A stretch of DNA of 64,000 bases from Candidatus Obscuribacterales bacterium (GTDB lineage Bacteria > Cyanobacteriota > Vampirovibrionia > Obscuribacterales > Obscuribacteraceae). The position numbers were made by a program, and so were the translations under genes. The stretch lies in assembly GCA_020050835.1 (NCBI GenBank), contig JAGVKB010000015.1, positions 1 through 64,000 on the forward strand. Reading direction: 5' to 3'. Under the pieces are notes generated by a model. It saw only the letters and a program-made list of their open reading frames with translations. It was not told the DNA's origin and searched no databases. Shown here in pieces: positions 39,956 to 48,469 of this stretch (within the stretch, counting starts at the first letter, position 1; each line of letters begins with the position of its first letter).

Positions 39956-41023
39956 TTAGACGAGGTCGTTCCGCTTGCGGAGACCACGCAGAGACAACGC
40001 GAAAAGCAGTACGAGCGCGGCTGCCAGCGGATACTGGAAAACCGGCGTTTCGTGGGCCTCAGCCTTGCTGCCAGCGAGCTTGGATGCCCACTGGATGTTG
40101 AGGTCGCTGGCCTTTTCGAGGCGGATCAGCTCGCCACCGGTCAGGCTGGCGATATGCTCCAGAGTGGCCGGAGTGTAGACGGTCGGAACAACCTTTCCGT
40201 CCTTCTTTGCCCAACCGGCGAAATGGTATTCGCCGTCGGCGCCCAGCAGATATTCGGGAATCTCGATCGGAGAGTCTCCACCCATGCCGACGATGATTAC
40301 GCGAACTTTCAAATCGACAATCTCTTGCAGGACCTTGTCCAGCTCTTCGAGCTTGTCGTCGAAACCGCCGTCGGAGAAGAGCACGATTACCTTCTCTTTG
40401 TTTGGATCGTGCTTCTGCTTGAATGTCTTCAGTGCCATGGTCAAGCCGTCGACCATGTGAGATCCGCCGCCCGGAGCGATCGGTCTGACGACCGTAACCC
40501 ACTCCTCGAGAACAAAGCGCAGAGCTTGGAAGTCGTCGGTGAGCGGGGCTTGCGAGAAGCCTGCTCCGGAGTAAGTGACGATGCCGATCTGGTTGCCCGG
40601 AATAGCGGCCATGATCCTGGTTAGGATCACGTGCTTGGCCATGTCCAGGCGGCTGCCGTGCGGACCGTCGCTCGCGGGCGGACCGGGCAGTTGGGTACGG
40701 TAGTCTTCGGCGTGCGAGCTTTTCGACCCGTCGATGACGGTGACGACCTGGAGCGAACCGGTCTTTGCTCTCTGTGGGGCATCCGGCCGCATCGGACCGG
40801 CAAGCGCCACCACCAGCAGTGACAGAATCGCCGCCCAGGCGACGAGCTCGAGCGCTTCGGACGCGAGCGTCAGTCGTCGCGTGTAGCGATCGACCAGCCG
40901 CTCGTCGCCGTAAAGCTTGCGAGCCTTTTGGCGCAGCCAGAAGCTGACGTACCACAATCCAGCCGCCGCCGGCAGCACGGCCAGGAGGGCGTAAAGATAT
41001 TCAGCGTTTGCGAAATGGATCAT
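39956..41023 (-). CDS. vWA-domain membrane protein (BatA/BatB-like)
   Basis: A 355-residue protein with two N-terminal membrane helices (about 8-28 and 58-75), a vWA domain (about 90-300) and a C-terminal membrane helix (about 325-345; FQYPLAAALVLLFALSL). The MIDAS motif is IDGSKS (97-102), followed by SHMVDGL and LFSDGGFDD, so metal binding is likely. Domain order matches BatA/BatB of Bacteroides-type aerotolerance operons. AAAGGAAC lies before the ATG at 41023; longer extension to 41086 is not favoured. The TPR gene precedes it by 176 bases. Confidence 0.88.
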   Translation of the reverse strand: MIHFANAEYLYALLAVLPAAAGLWYVSFWLRQKARKLYGDERLVDRYTRRLTLASEALELVAWAAILSLLVVALAGPMRPDAPQRAKTGSLQVVTVIDGSKSSHAEDYRTQLPGPPASDGPHGSRLDMAKHVILTRIMAAIPGNQIGIVTYSGAGFSQAPLTDDFQALRFVLEEWVTVVRPIAPGGGSHMVDGLTMALKTFKQKHDPNKEKVIVLFSDGGFDDKLEELDKVLQEIVDLKVRVIIVGMGGDSPIEIPEYLLGADGEYHFAGWAKKDGKVVPTVYTPATLEHIASLTGGELIRLEKASDLNIQWASKLAGSKAEAHETPVFQYPLAAALVLLFALSLRGLRKRNDLV

Positions 41024-41199
41024 TGCAAGTGTTCCTTTTCCAAAGCGACGCCTTTTCGGGCGTCTCGGAGATTGAAGGGAGCTCAAGCGGCGCCGCCGCC
41101 TCCGTCGACGTGCTCAGAGCGAAAACTCGATTGAGTTCGCAACCGGAGCGGTTTCGGGAGCGGCGACGCCGAATGCCGTTTTGCGCAGGGCAGCTGCGC

Positions 41200-41820
41200 T
41201 TAAATGTCGTCGGGGCGGCCCTTGCCTGGCTGCGTCCCGGGCTCCTGTCCGGGTGCCGGCTTGGCGCCCTGCTTGCCCGGTTTGCCCTTGCCGTCCTTGC
41301 CCTTGCCCTCTTGCTGAGCGAGGTCCGGCCGGCTCTTGAAGAGCATCTCGAGGTCGTACTGCACTTGCATGGCCTCTTCCCGGAGGCGATGCCGTTCTGC
41401 GGCGGAAAACGGGCTGTAAAGCTCGGTTAACTGCCCGTTGTCGTCATAGACGTCGCCCGGATTGATTCGCAGCGACTCTTTCAGCGCCGCCACAGCCTGC
41501 TCGCCCTGCTTTGCTTGCAGGAGCGCTTTGCCCTTGTGGAAATTGGCCATCGCGGCGTATTCCAGCGAGGGCCGCGGGTAGATGAAGCGATGCAGCCACC
41601 CGGCGTTGTTTTCTGCCTTGTAAGAAGCGATCGAACGGTCGAAGTACTGCACCGCCTTGAGCATGTCGCCGTTCTGGTACGCCTGCAAGCCGGCATTGTA
41701 GTACGCGGTTTGCGGCGACACCCAGTTGGCGAGCCTGTTGCCGGAGTAAACCAGCAGCAGTCCGGACAGCAAGAAGGCTGTCAACCAGGCCTTTCGATGT
41801 TGTGCGAAAAACCTCATCAT
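41200..41820 (-). CDS. TPR-containing membrane protein (BatC/BatE-like)
   Basis: A 206-residue protein with one N-terminal helix (about 11-30), then TPR units: YYNAGLQAYQNGDMLKAVQYFDRSIASY and MANFHKGKALLQAKQGEQAVAALKESLRINPGD. A short helical end is followed by a Lys/Gly/Pro-rich tail (QEGKGKDGKGKPGKQGAKP). Placement between two vWA genes resembles the BatC/BatE position in Bat operons, where TPR proteins sit next to BatA/B. Start at 41820 or 41817 (ATGATG) follows AAAGGAG. The tail suggests an unstructured extracytoplasmic part. Confidence 0.82.
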   Translation of the reverse strand: MMRFFAQHRKAWLTAFLLSGLLLVYSGNRLANWVSPQTAYYNAGLQAYQNGDMLKAVQYFDRSIASYKAENNAGWLHRFIYPRPSLEYAAMANFHKGKALLQAKQGEQAVAALKESLRINPGDVYDDNGQLTELYSPFSAAERHRLREEAMQVQYDLEMLFKSRPDLAQQEGKGKDGKGKPGKQGAKPAPGQEPGTQPGKGRPDDI

Positions 41821-41940
41821 TGGGGGTCTCCTTTGTGTGTAAGCCCCGTTTGGATCGGGTCCGGAAGAAGGCGCGCTGTCTGTCGCTTGTTGAAGCCGAC
41901 GGAGCGCCGTTCTGCCGGTAAATTGAGGAAGAGTGAGGGT

Positions 41941-42945
41941 TTATGCCTGCTCGCGAATGAGCGCGGCCGATGCGAAGTAGAGCAGCCAGAGACCGATGCC
42001 GGCAGCCAGGAACACCTGGTAGACGTCGCGGTAGCTGACCTGCTTCTCCAGGGAGACAGCGGACTTCTCAAGCTGGTCGATCTTGTCCATGCCGGCGCGA
42101 AGCTGTTGAGCATCGCTGACCGGAATTGCCAGACCGGCCATCCGCTCTTCGACGAGCGTCCGGAGGTCCAGCTGTGCGCCGTTGGCCCAGCCCTCGCTCA
42201 CACCGAGCACGTAAAGCCGAATGCCGAGCGCCTGCATCTGCGCTTGCAGCTCGTCCATTCGTTTGGCTGAGATGCTGTCTTCCCCGTCGGTGACGAGGAT
42301 GAGCACCTTGGTTTTGGCTTTGCCGTACTTGCGGAAGTGATCGACGGCGGCTTGCAGCGGTCCGAGTCCTGGGTTGAAGTCGCTCGGTCCCTCGAAGTTC
42401 GTGCCGCCGCCGGAGGCGTTGTCGATCAGGTCGGCCTTGTCCAGGATGATCTGGAGGTCCGAGCTGAGCGGCCAGTGGTAGTAGGTGTCCGTGTCGAAGA
42501 CAAGGAAACCGACGCGGTCACCCTGGCGCCTGGCGACGAAGAGCTTGATCGCTTTCTTCGCGCCGTCGATGCGTCGTGGCTGCTGCTGTCCGAAGGGATC
42601 GGACGGATCGGGATTGCTGCCGTCGGCGAACTGCTGCAATCCAGGATCGCTCAAGGTTTGCCACATCGAGCCCGAGATGTCCGTAGCGATCACGAAATCA
42701 CGTGTCTGAATGCTCGTCTTTTCAGAGACGTGCGCCAGCATCGGACGCGCCAGGGCTACGCACAGCGCCGTCCATGCCAGGGCGAAGAAGATAGTCGGCA
42801 GCCACCCGATGATCAGGGGCGCGCTCAGGCTCTTGTGCAGCCCGGCTTGCGAATGACCGACCGCAGTCTGGCGTCTTCGCCGGAGCCAGAGCATTGGCAG
42901 CACAAGCAGCGCCAGTGCCAGAAAAATCGGTTCAGCGAAACTCAT
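41941..42945 (-). CDS. vWA-domain membrane protein (BatA-like)
   Basis: A 334-residue protein. N-terminal helix about 5-22 and second helix about 47-68; a vWA domain from about 83 with an intact MIDAS loop ATDISGSM (87-94), SGGGTNFEGP and VTDGEDSIS; and a C-terminal helix (about 310-328). The initial segment SFAEPIFLALALLVLPMLWLRRRR matches the BatA N-terminal domain pattern of a Pro-containing first helix and basic stop. First gene of the leftward set, so the operon promoter should lie in 42946-43579. Confidence 0.9.
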   Translation of the reverse strand: MSFAEPIFLALALLVLPMLWLRRRRQTAVGHSQAGLHKSLSAPLIIGWLPTIFFALAWTALCVALARPMLAHVSEKTSIQTRDFVIATDISGSMWQTLSDPGLQQFADGSNPDPSDPFGQQQPRRIDGAKKAIKLFVARRQGDRVGFLVFDTDTYYHWPLSSDLQIILDKADLIDNASGGGTNFEGPSDFNPGLGPLQAAVDHFRKYGKAKTKVLILVTDGEDSISAKRMDELQAQMQALGIRLYVLGVSEGWANGAQLDLRTLVEERMAGLAIPVSDAQQLRAGMDKIDQLEKSAVSLEKQVSYRDVYQVFLAAGIGLWLLYFASAALIREQA

Positions 42946-43579
42946 GTTTGAGCCCTCCAGGGTAAGGAGTAGGAAAGAGTGTGTGACCCGCTTGCTTTCG
43001 CAAGTGAATTACGAAGTTCTCAGCGCGGTGACTCGCCGGCAGAGTTGCTCAGCTTTCGCTCGAATCCACTGGTGAAGCGGGTTTCTTTCAAAGGCCGGAG
43101 TTACCCTCCGCTTAGCTTGTAAGCGTTGGAGAGTCTTGGGGGGAAGAACTCAGGTCTTGGAAGGGATATCCAGCTCTACCTTAAGGAAATGTGAAAAACT
43201 TTGACACCATAACTTAGAGACTTCTGCTTCTTAACTCAATTGACGAGGTGGTTGTGATCAGATATCTAATCGACCTGCTTGTCTTTTGATTATGGGCGCA
43301 GGCCAGCTCTTCCCATCACCCGATCAGCACGCCAAGGAGCGAACTTGGGGATGTTTAGTGGTTGTCACGAACCGGTTTGATCGAGGCAAACATCGCACGA
43401 TAAGCTGGTCTTGACATGTTTGAATCGTCGCTTGATGTTTAGCGCAGCTTTACAAGGGTGGTTGTCATGGGTAAATGCGCGGCATGCCTTGAGGAGATTG
43501 GTTGATATCACGCGCGGTGGCTGATCGTAATCGGCCGAGACTGCCTAAGCAGTCCGGCCATTCGAACCCGAACGTCGCT
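42946..43579. other. Spacer upstream of the vWA/MoxR operon
   Basis: 634 bases without a gene. The octamer GTGGTTGT occurs at 43248, 43358 and 43458 (about 100 bases apart), and a rightward TTGACA at 43201 has no good -10. A leftward operon promoter is expected near 42960-43150 but was not identified with confidence. No tRNA or repeat family. Confidence 0.35.
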
Positions 43580-43780
43580 TCACATCCTGCCAAGCGCAAG
43601 TGTTAGAACTGTCAACGCCAATCCGCCCAGGAAGTACTTCAAGGCGCCCTGACGCTTGCTAAACAACCGTCGAGCGGCGATAAACCAGAGCCAAATGGCC
43701 CAGGCTGGACCGATCATCTCCAAGAGGCTTCGAAACAGATTGAGGCACTGCAAAAGTTGAGATGAATCAAACAATTTCAC
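43580..43780 (-). CDS. Small membrane protein translationally coupled to mqnC
   Basis: A 66-residue protein with a GTG start that shares four bases (GTGA) with the mqnC stop, the arrangement of coupled translation. Two hydrophobic segments are seen: residues about 20-38 (LEMIGPAWAIWLWFIAARRLF) and about 47-64 (ALKYFLGGLALTVLTLALGRM), joined by a basic loop RRLFSKRQG. It is likely a two-helix inner-membrane protein. The overlap argues for a real gene, yet no family is recognised, and a role next to menaquinone synthesis is only inferred. Confidence 0.55.
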   Translation of the reverse strand: MKLFDSSQLLQCLNLFRSLLEMIGPAWAIWLWFIAARRLFSKRQGALKYFLGGLALTVLTLALGRM

Positions 43781-44859
43781 CGGCCGGTTCCTTTTAGCAC
43801 CGAAGCGGCTGCAACGTGCCGGTAGTCAGGCTTAAAGCCTGCTTCTTTCGCGTAGCCTAGCACGCGCTCGACGTCCCGCTCGATCACGGCTCCGGCCATC
43901 TGGGTCACTTCGTCTTCCCAGGGAATATCGAAATCGTCCGCACCGTACTTGAGCGCCGTTAAGGCATTGGCGTTCTGAGTCAGAACGGAGGCGCGTACAT
44001 GTTTGAAGTTGTCGAGATAGATGCGACTGATTGCCAGGTGACGGAGATACTCTTCAGCGGAGATTTCGCTGCCCCCAAGCTCATTGTTGTAGGGCTTGTA
44101 CGTCCAGCACAGGAAGCTGAACAAGCCGTTTCCGGTAGAGTCTTGAAACTGCCGCAGCGTCTCCAGATGGTCGAGGCGTTCGGCCAGCGTTTCGTCGAAG
44201 CCGATTACCATCGTGGCTGTGGATTTGAGCCCAGCCTCCAGAATATCGCGCTGCGCGTCGTAGTATTCTTGAACCGTATATTTCAGCGGGCTGTGGCGCA
44301 GGCGGAAGGAATCAGCCAGAATCTCTGCACCGCCGCCGGTTACCCATCTCACCCCGGATTCTTTCAAGAGATCGACCGCCTGCCGTACAGTCAGCCCGCT
44401 CAGTCGGGCTGCGTAAATCAGCTCGACGACTGTCATTGCATAGAATTCGATCGTGTCTTGATAGCGTTTGCGAATCGCACTGAACAAGTCGACGTAATAA
44501 TCGATCTTAAGTGCTGGATTGAATCCGCCGTTAAATCCGAACAGATCGCCGCCGACTGAAATGAGCTCGTCGATCTTCTCAAATATCCATTCTTTAGACC
44601 GCACATAGCCCTCAGGCGAGCGAGGCAAACGGTAGAAGGAACAGTAGTCGCATTTAGCGACACAAACATTGGTGTAATTGATGATCCGCATCAGCAAGTA
44701 AGTTGCTGAGCCAGGCTGATGATATCTTGCCCGAACGATATTGGCCAGACGCATGAGCTCGTCATTGCCGGCCTTGTTCCAGAGCCACTCTATGTCTCTG
44801 CGCTCGAGCCTGTCGCCAGCCTCGAGCCGTTGCTCAATTGATTCGATTGTTTGGTTCAT
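43777..44859 (-). CDS. mqnC: Cyclic dehypoxanthine futalosine synthase (radical SAM)
   Basis: MqnC catalyses the radical cyclisation of dehypoxanthine futalosine in the futalosine route to menaquinone. The radical SAM cluster motif is CVAKCDYC (Cys66, Cys70, Cys73). The surrounding RIINYTNVCVAKCDYCSFYR and GFNGGFNPALKIDYYVDLF segments and the late FSFLCWTYKPYNNELGG segment match MqnC rather than MqnE. The last of these resembles the WT-x-QP-x-NT motif of MqnC. 360 residues is normal. mqnA, mqnB/D and mqnE are not in the window. The start at 44859 follows the usual NQTIESIEQRLEAG. Its stop overlaps a small membrane protein gene. Confidence 0.92.
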   Translation of the reverse strand: MNQTIESIEQRLEAGDRLERRDIEWLWNKAGNDELMRLANIVRARYHQPGSATYLLMRIINYTNVCVAKCDYCSFYRLPRSPEGYVRSKEWIFEKIDELISVGGDLFGFNGGFNPALKIDYYVDLFSAIRKRYQDTIEFYAMTVVELIYAARLSGLTVRQAVDLLKESGVRWVTGGGAEILADSFRLRHSPLKYTVQEYYDAQRDILEAGLKSTATMVIGFDETLAERLDHLETLRQFQDSTGNGLFSFLCWTYKPYNNELGGSEISAEEYLRHLAISRIYLDNFKHVRASVLTQNANALTALKYGADDFDIPWEDEVTQMAGAVIERDVERVLGYAKEAGFKPDYRHVAAASVLKGTGR

Positions 44860-45553
44860 CAGGGATCTGCTTTCTGGCTGGACAGGCGCGACTGATCTGA
44901 CTCGACTGCTGGTGTCCTGGCGTTAAGGTGGCAATTGTGTCAGAACGGATGCCGCAATGCCAAGTACCGATTTAGAAAGGTGACTGATTGTGAGGCGAAT
45001 CGATGCCGCCGGTAGTGCGCTCCTGGCTGGATCTCTCCAGTCTACCTTGGCTGGGATTAATCTCGGCCGATGATCTGGGAGCCTGGACGCCAGCTGACAT
45101 TCAAGAATCGGATCGCGCTCAGCTTCGATAACTGTAGAGATGGCGTCCGGACCTGTTTGCAAGCTGCGCTCTGAGCCGCTGGCGATCCGTCCTGCAAACG
45201 TCGATTGCGCGATCGCAACGACTGAAATGCAGGCAGCCGCTTCACAAGCATCAGGGTAGCTGCCCTGGAATTCGATTGAGTTTGCCCGATTGAGATTGTT
45301 AGTCTCAAACCGTTATTTAGTTCGTTGTTCTTTCAACAAGAGGTTTCTGAGGAAAGCACGCGCCTTCTGCCTTTATAGGGAATTACCATTTTTGCCCTTG
45401 GGCTGAGACGGTCGCGCAGCTGGTTTCAGAGATCTGATTCAACTTGTCCAAAAGACCAGGCGCCTTGCATCAATGCCGGTCTTTGGCTCGTGCTCTTGAC
45501 CGCCGGCGTACTTGCTGGCGCTGGGCATGAGTTTCTTTCTTGAGGAGAAAGCA
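44860..45553. other. Spacer between divergent genes
   Basis: 694 bases between mqnC and the rightward zincin-like gene. Two leftward short frames (44923-45162, 45057-45308) lack ribosome sites and are thought non-coding. An AT-rich stretch at 45290-45335 and a possible -10-like TATAGG at 45375 are the only promoter hints. Confidence 0.35.
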
Positions 45554-46975
45554 GTGAAACCCTCATTTTCGACTCGCCTCTGGTTGCTGGTGGCTCTTGT
45601 GCTGTGCCTGATCGTTGGAGTGTCGACCTGTTCCACGTCGCCGCCCAATCAGAATTTCAGTAAGGAAGAGCTCTCCGATACCTGCCGTGGATTTGTGGGT
45701 GCCAACCCGCCGGCGCCCGAGGCGAAAGCCAAACCTAGCTCTGAGCTCGAGAAGCAGGCGCGGGAATTTGCTGGCAGCAATGGCATCGACGTTACCGCTC
45801 AAAACGGCAAATTTCATTTCAAGCTGAAGGCCGGCAAGGAGATAGCTCTTTTCACGACCGACGCGTCGGCCGCCGGCTTGAAGGACGCGGAAAAGGAGCT
45901 TGCCAAGCTCGTTTCCAAGAAAAAGACCGAGCTCGAGTCTACCTTCGGCGTTTCGTTCAGCGCCGACGGTGAGGTTGTCGATCAGCAATGGTTGAAGAAC
46001 GCCAAAGGTGAATGGGAGCAAGGTGCCGACGTCAAGGCTCGATTGCCCAGGCTGAACGAGCTCTACGGCATCGCCGCCGCGCTCTATCGCGCTCAGCCCA
46101 GCCACAAAGCGAAGGGATCTCCGACGGCGGCGATCAAGTTCTACTTTCTAACCGATGACCTGACGAAAGGTGAACGCCCGCTTGCCACTTATCGCTCTAA
46201 CCGCAATGGTGCTCCGGCCATTCACTTTTATCCGAACTCGACCAACGGTAGGCCGGTACTCGAGATCGATGCGCAGTTTGACCCTACCCGGTCGATGGGA
46301 CACGCCTATGGCAGCATCGAAGCGCTTACGCTGCACGAGATCAGCCATAATCACCAGCATGTGATCGACTGGTGGACCGTTGTTGAAAAGGACGTCGCCG
46401 ACGAACTCGGATTCGTTTCGACCGGTGAGGGATGGGCTGTTAAGGCCAGGACTAAGGATAAGTCTGGCAATCATCACCTCTATCGGAAGAATGACAAGAC
46501 CGACAAGTGGATGCGTTGCGATCCAGCTGGTAAAGAGATTGCGGGACAACCCGAGCTTACCGGCGCCGAGATGCGCAAGGAAGCGCTTAATCGCCCGATG
46601 ACTTACTACTTTCCCAGCCCCTCGGAAACTTATGCCGAGGGTGTGATGGTGCTCCGCCTGGGCGGCGTGTACCGAGCTTCGCTTCTTGCCGAGAATCCGG
46701 CTCTCTATGCAGTAGCCAAGCGTCTCGATCAGCGCGAGATCGACCAGATTTACGGAAAGGACACCTATCTGGAGTGGGAAAGCGCGCTGGATCAGCAGGG
46801 GCGGCCGGTCTGGTATCAAGTTCAAAAGGAGCGATCGAGCTACATCCGTGGCTCCGACGGCTATCTGGTCAAGAACACCGATGCCAGCCGGCAAGCCGTC
46901 GCGCAATACGAGCAGAAAGTGTCGGACGACGCTGCTCGAAAGAAGCTTTCCGGCACGCCAAAGGGCGGCAAGTGA
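45554..46975 (+). CDS. Putative zinc-metallopeptidase-like secreted protein
   Basis: A 473-residue protein with an N-terminal hydrophobic segment (8-24) ending VGVSTCSTS, a near-lipobox whose -1 residue is Thr rather than Gly/Ala/Ser. The central part has LTLHEISHNHQHV: HExxH at 261-265 plus His267 and His269. Residues 50-150 are a helical domain and the C-terminal 150 residues hold the SPSETYAEGVMVLRLGG segment with a conserved Glu that could be the third ligand. GTG at 45554 directly follows GAGGAGAAAGCA and is preferred to an ATG at 45527. Metallopeptidase activity is plausible, but the family is not identified. Confidence 0.72.
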   Translation: MKPSFSTRLWLLVALVLCLIVGVSTCSTSPPNQNFSKEELSDTCRGFVGANPPAPEAKAKPSSELEKQAREFAGSNGIDVTAQNGKFHFKLKAGKEIALFTTDASAAGLKDAEKELAKLVSKKKTELESTFGVSFSADGEVVDQQWLKNAKGEWEQGADVKARLPRLNELYGIAAALYRAQPSHKAKGSPTAAIKFYFLTDDLTKGERPLATYRSNRNGAPAIHFYPNSTNGRPVLEIDAQFDPTRSMGHAYGSIEALTLHEISHNHQHVIDWWTVVEKDVADELGFVSTGEGWAVKARTKDKSGNHHLYRKNDKTDKWMRCDPAGKEIAGQPELTGAEMRKEALNRPMTYYFPSPSETYAEGVMVLRLGGVYRASLLAENPALYAVAKRLDQREIDQIYGKDTYLEWESALDQQGRPVWYQVQKERSSYIRGSDGYLVKNTDASRQAVAQYEQKVSDDAARKKLSGTPKGGK

Positions 46976-47029
46976 CCGGTTCCAGGCGCGCTCAGTAAGG
47001 TTCAGGAGGTTCGATTGTGAGACTGTCTG

Positions 47030-47074
47030 GCAGACGAGAGGGCACCACCAGCGATGCTCTCTCGTCTGCTCTTT
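47030..47074 (+). terminator. Rho-independent terminator after the zincin-like gene
   Basis: GCAGACGAGAG (47030-47040) pairs with CTCTCGTCTGC (47059-47069), followed by TCTTT. It lies 55 bases after the stop. Confidence 0.8.
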
Positions 47075-47178
47075 ACAGGCAAGCAGCTGATCCATTTGAT
47101 TTGTTATCGCTTGTTTTGGCAATACTAAAACAAATAGTATAAATTGAAAAAATCAAATTGGGCTGTAAGTCCCGCCGC

Positions 47179-47219
47179 GTCAGGGAATGGAGAGCGGTTA
47201 GGCAACTCCATTCCCTGAC
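47179..47219 (-). terminator. Hairpin downstream of the coiled-coil gene
   Basis: Perfect arms GTCAGGGAATGGA (47179-47191) and TCCATTCCCTGAC (47207-47219) with a 15-base loop, 38 bases past the leftward stop at 47258. An AT-rich stretch lies beyond on the distal side. Confidence 0.6.
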
Positions 47220-47257
47220 TTGGATGTAGCTTACTCAGTCGACTACGCCCGGAAGCT

Positions 47258-47926
47258 TCAGCTCGGGTTTACGGGTGGCGGCTCGTTGCCGTCGACCGGA
47301 TTGCTGGGCGCGGGAGTGTTGTCTGCTGAATCGGTCGGCCTTAACGGCTCGACCGGCGCAGGAGAGACGGTTGGGGTCGCTGCCGTGGGCGGTTCGCAGG
47401 CGTTAACGTCTTCCGGTGGCGGCGCCTGCGGGTGCTGGTCGGGCGATAGATGCTGCCCGCGCACTGCTGTTTTGAGCTTCTCGAATCCGCTCAGGACGAC
47501 GCTCTTGGCCTTGCTCAGGAGCGGTTGCAGGAACTCGGAGGTCGTGTTCGCCATCTTGTTCAGGCTGGTCGAGGCGGTCTCCAGCTGTTGGGCGGCGAAC
47601 GACTTGCCACGCTGGGTGTATTCTGCGCTCAGTGCGGCGAAACCAGCCGCCAGTTCGGACAGGCTTTCCCGACCGCGTTGAGTGTCGGTTTCCAACCGCC
47701 GGCGCAGATCGACCATGATCTCTTCCCAGCTGCGAACCTGCTCGCCCTGAGGTTGAGGATCCAGCTCTTTCTTGAGCCAGCGCAGCAGCTCTTCGCCCTT
47801 CGTCTTGCCCTCATTGCCGAGGCGAAAGGCGAGCGCTTCGACTGCCCGATCGAACTCTTCGCGATCCGGATTCTCCTCGGTGAAGAGCTTCTTCAGGCTC
47901 TGCATTACTTGGTCCAGCTCTTGCAT
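47258..47926 (-). CDS. Hypothetical helical protein with Pro-rich C-terminus
   Basis: Not recognised. A 222-residue protein: the first 160 residues are helical with many charged heptads (MQELDQVMQSLKKLFTEENP, WEEIMVDLRRRLETDTQRGRESLSELAAGF, AQQLETASTSLNKMANTTSEFLQPLLSKA), and the last 60 are Pro/Glu/Thr-rich (PQAPPPEDVNACEPPTAATP). No signal peptide or membrane segment. AAAGGAAG precedes the ATG at 47926; the upstream extension from 47992 is not supported. It stands alone between a rightward gene and a spacer, with its own hairpin. Confidence 0.6.
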   Translation of the reverse strand: MQELDQVMQSLKKLFTEENPDREEFDRAVEALAFRLGNEGKTKGEELLRWLKKELDPQPQGEQVRSWEEIMVDLRRRLETDTQRGRESLSELAAGFAALSAEYTQRGKSFAAQQLETASTSLNKMANTTSEFLQPLLSKAKSVVLSGFEKLKTAVRGQHLSPDQHPQAPPPEDVNACEPPTAATPTVSPAPVEPLRPTDSADNTPAPSNPVDGNEPPPVNPS

Positions 47927-48469
47927 TGTGGTCTTCCTTTCTCGACAAAAGTCGAAACTGGTTGAAGCCCGCCGGTAATACTCGCCTGACACCGCTGAAG
48001 CTGCGTCGCTTCGACTTATCCTTGTTTGCGGTGAATCAGGTAGTATTTCGTGTGTTTGACAGGCTCCAGAGAGAAACAGAGAAGAAACGCTGCAAAATAC
48101 CTAACAAAGCTGGTAGGTCAAAATAGACATATATTATGGATTGATACAAACCTGTATCGGCGCTGGCGGTTGTCTGCAGCGGCTTACGATCGCCCTATCA
48201 GTGGACATTCTAGATGGTTTTGCGGGCAGGAAAGCAGGGCATTTCCTCAAAAATCGATCCGTAGTTACCACACTTTAAGCCGAATTTTCCGGTTAGCACA
48301 GCTCTCGACTGACCGCTCGAACTAAGCTGCAAGTTATACAGATATAAGAGCGCCAGAATGAATTTAATCGTCGTAGCTTGTAGCAAATACGAAACAGCTC
48401 ATAGCATTGTGGGAACTTACAGCAAGTCGTACCGTCCAGAACGGGGTCACTGGAGACTTCAGAAACCTT
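47927..48469. other. Spacer between divergent genes
   Basis: 543 bases that hold the promoters of the coiled-coil gene (leftward) and the phosphatase gene (rightward). A GATACA-N4-TGTATC palindrome at 48143-48158 could be an operator. An AT-rich stretch (48120-48148) is promoter-like. No open frame of quality. Confidence 0.35.

Noticed and set aside
43248-43465. Three GTGGTTGT octamers about 100 bases apart
   Set aside because: Short and without conserved flanks; too little to call a repeat or regulon site. No CRISPR-like array was seen anywhere.
43545-43580. GGTTCGAAT on the minus strand, like a tRNA T-loop
   Set aside because: The flanking five-base T-stem does not pair and no anticodon arm or acceptor stem could be folded.
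43777-44859. Alternative reading of the radical SAM gene as mqnE or cofH
   Set aside because: The WTYKPYN segment and 360-residue length fit MqnC better; no F420 genes are near.
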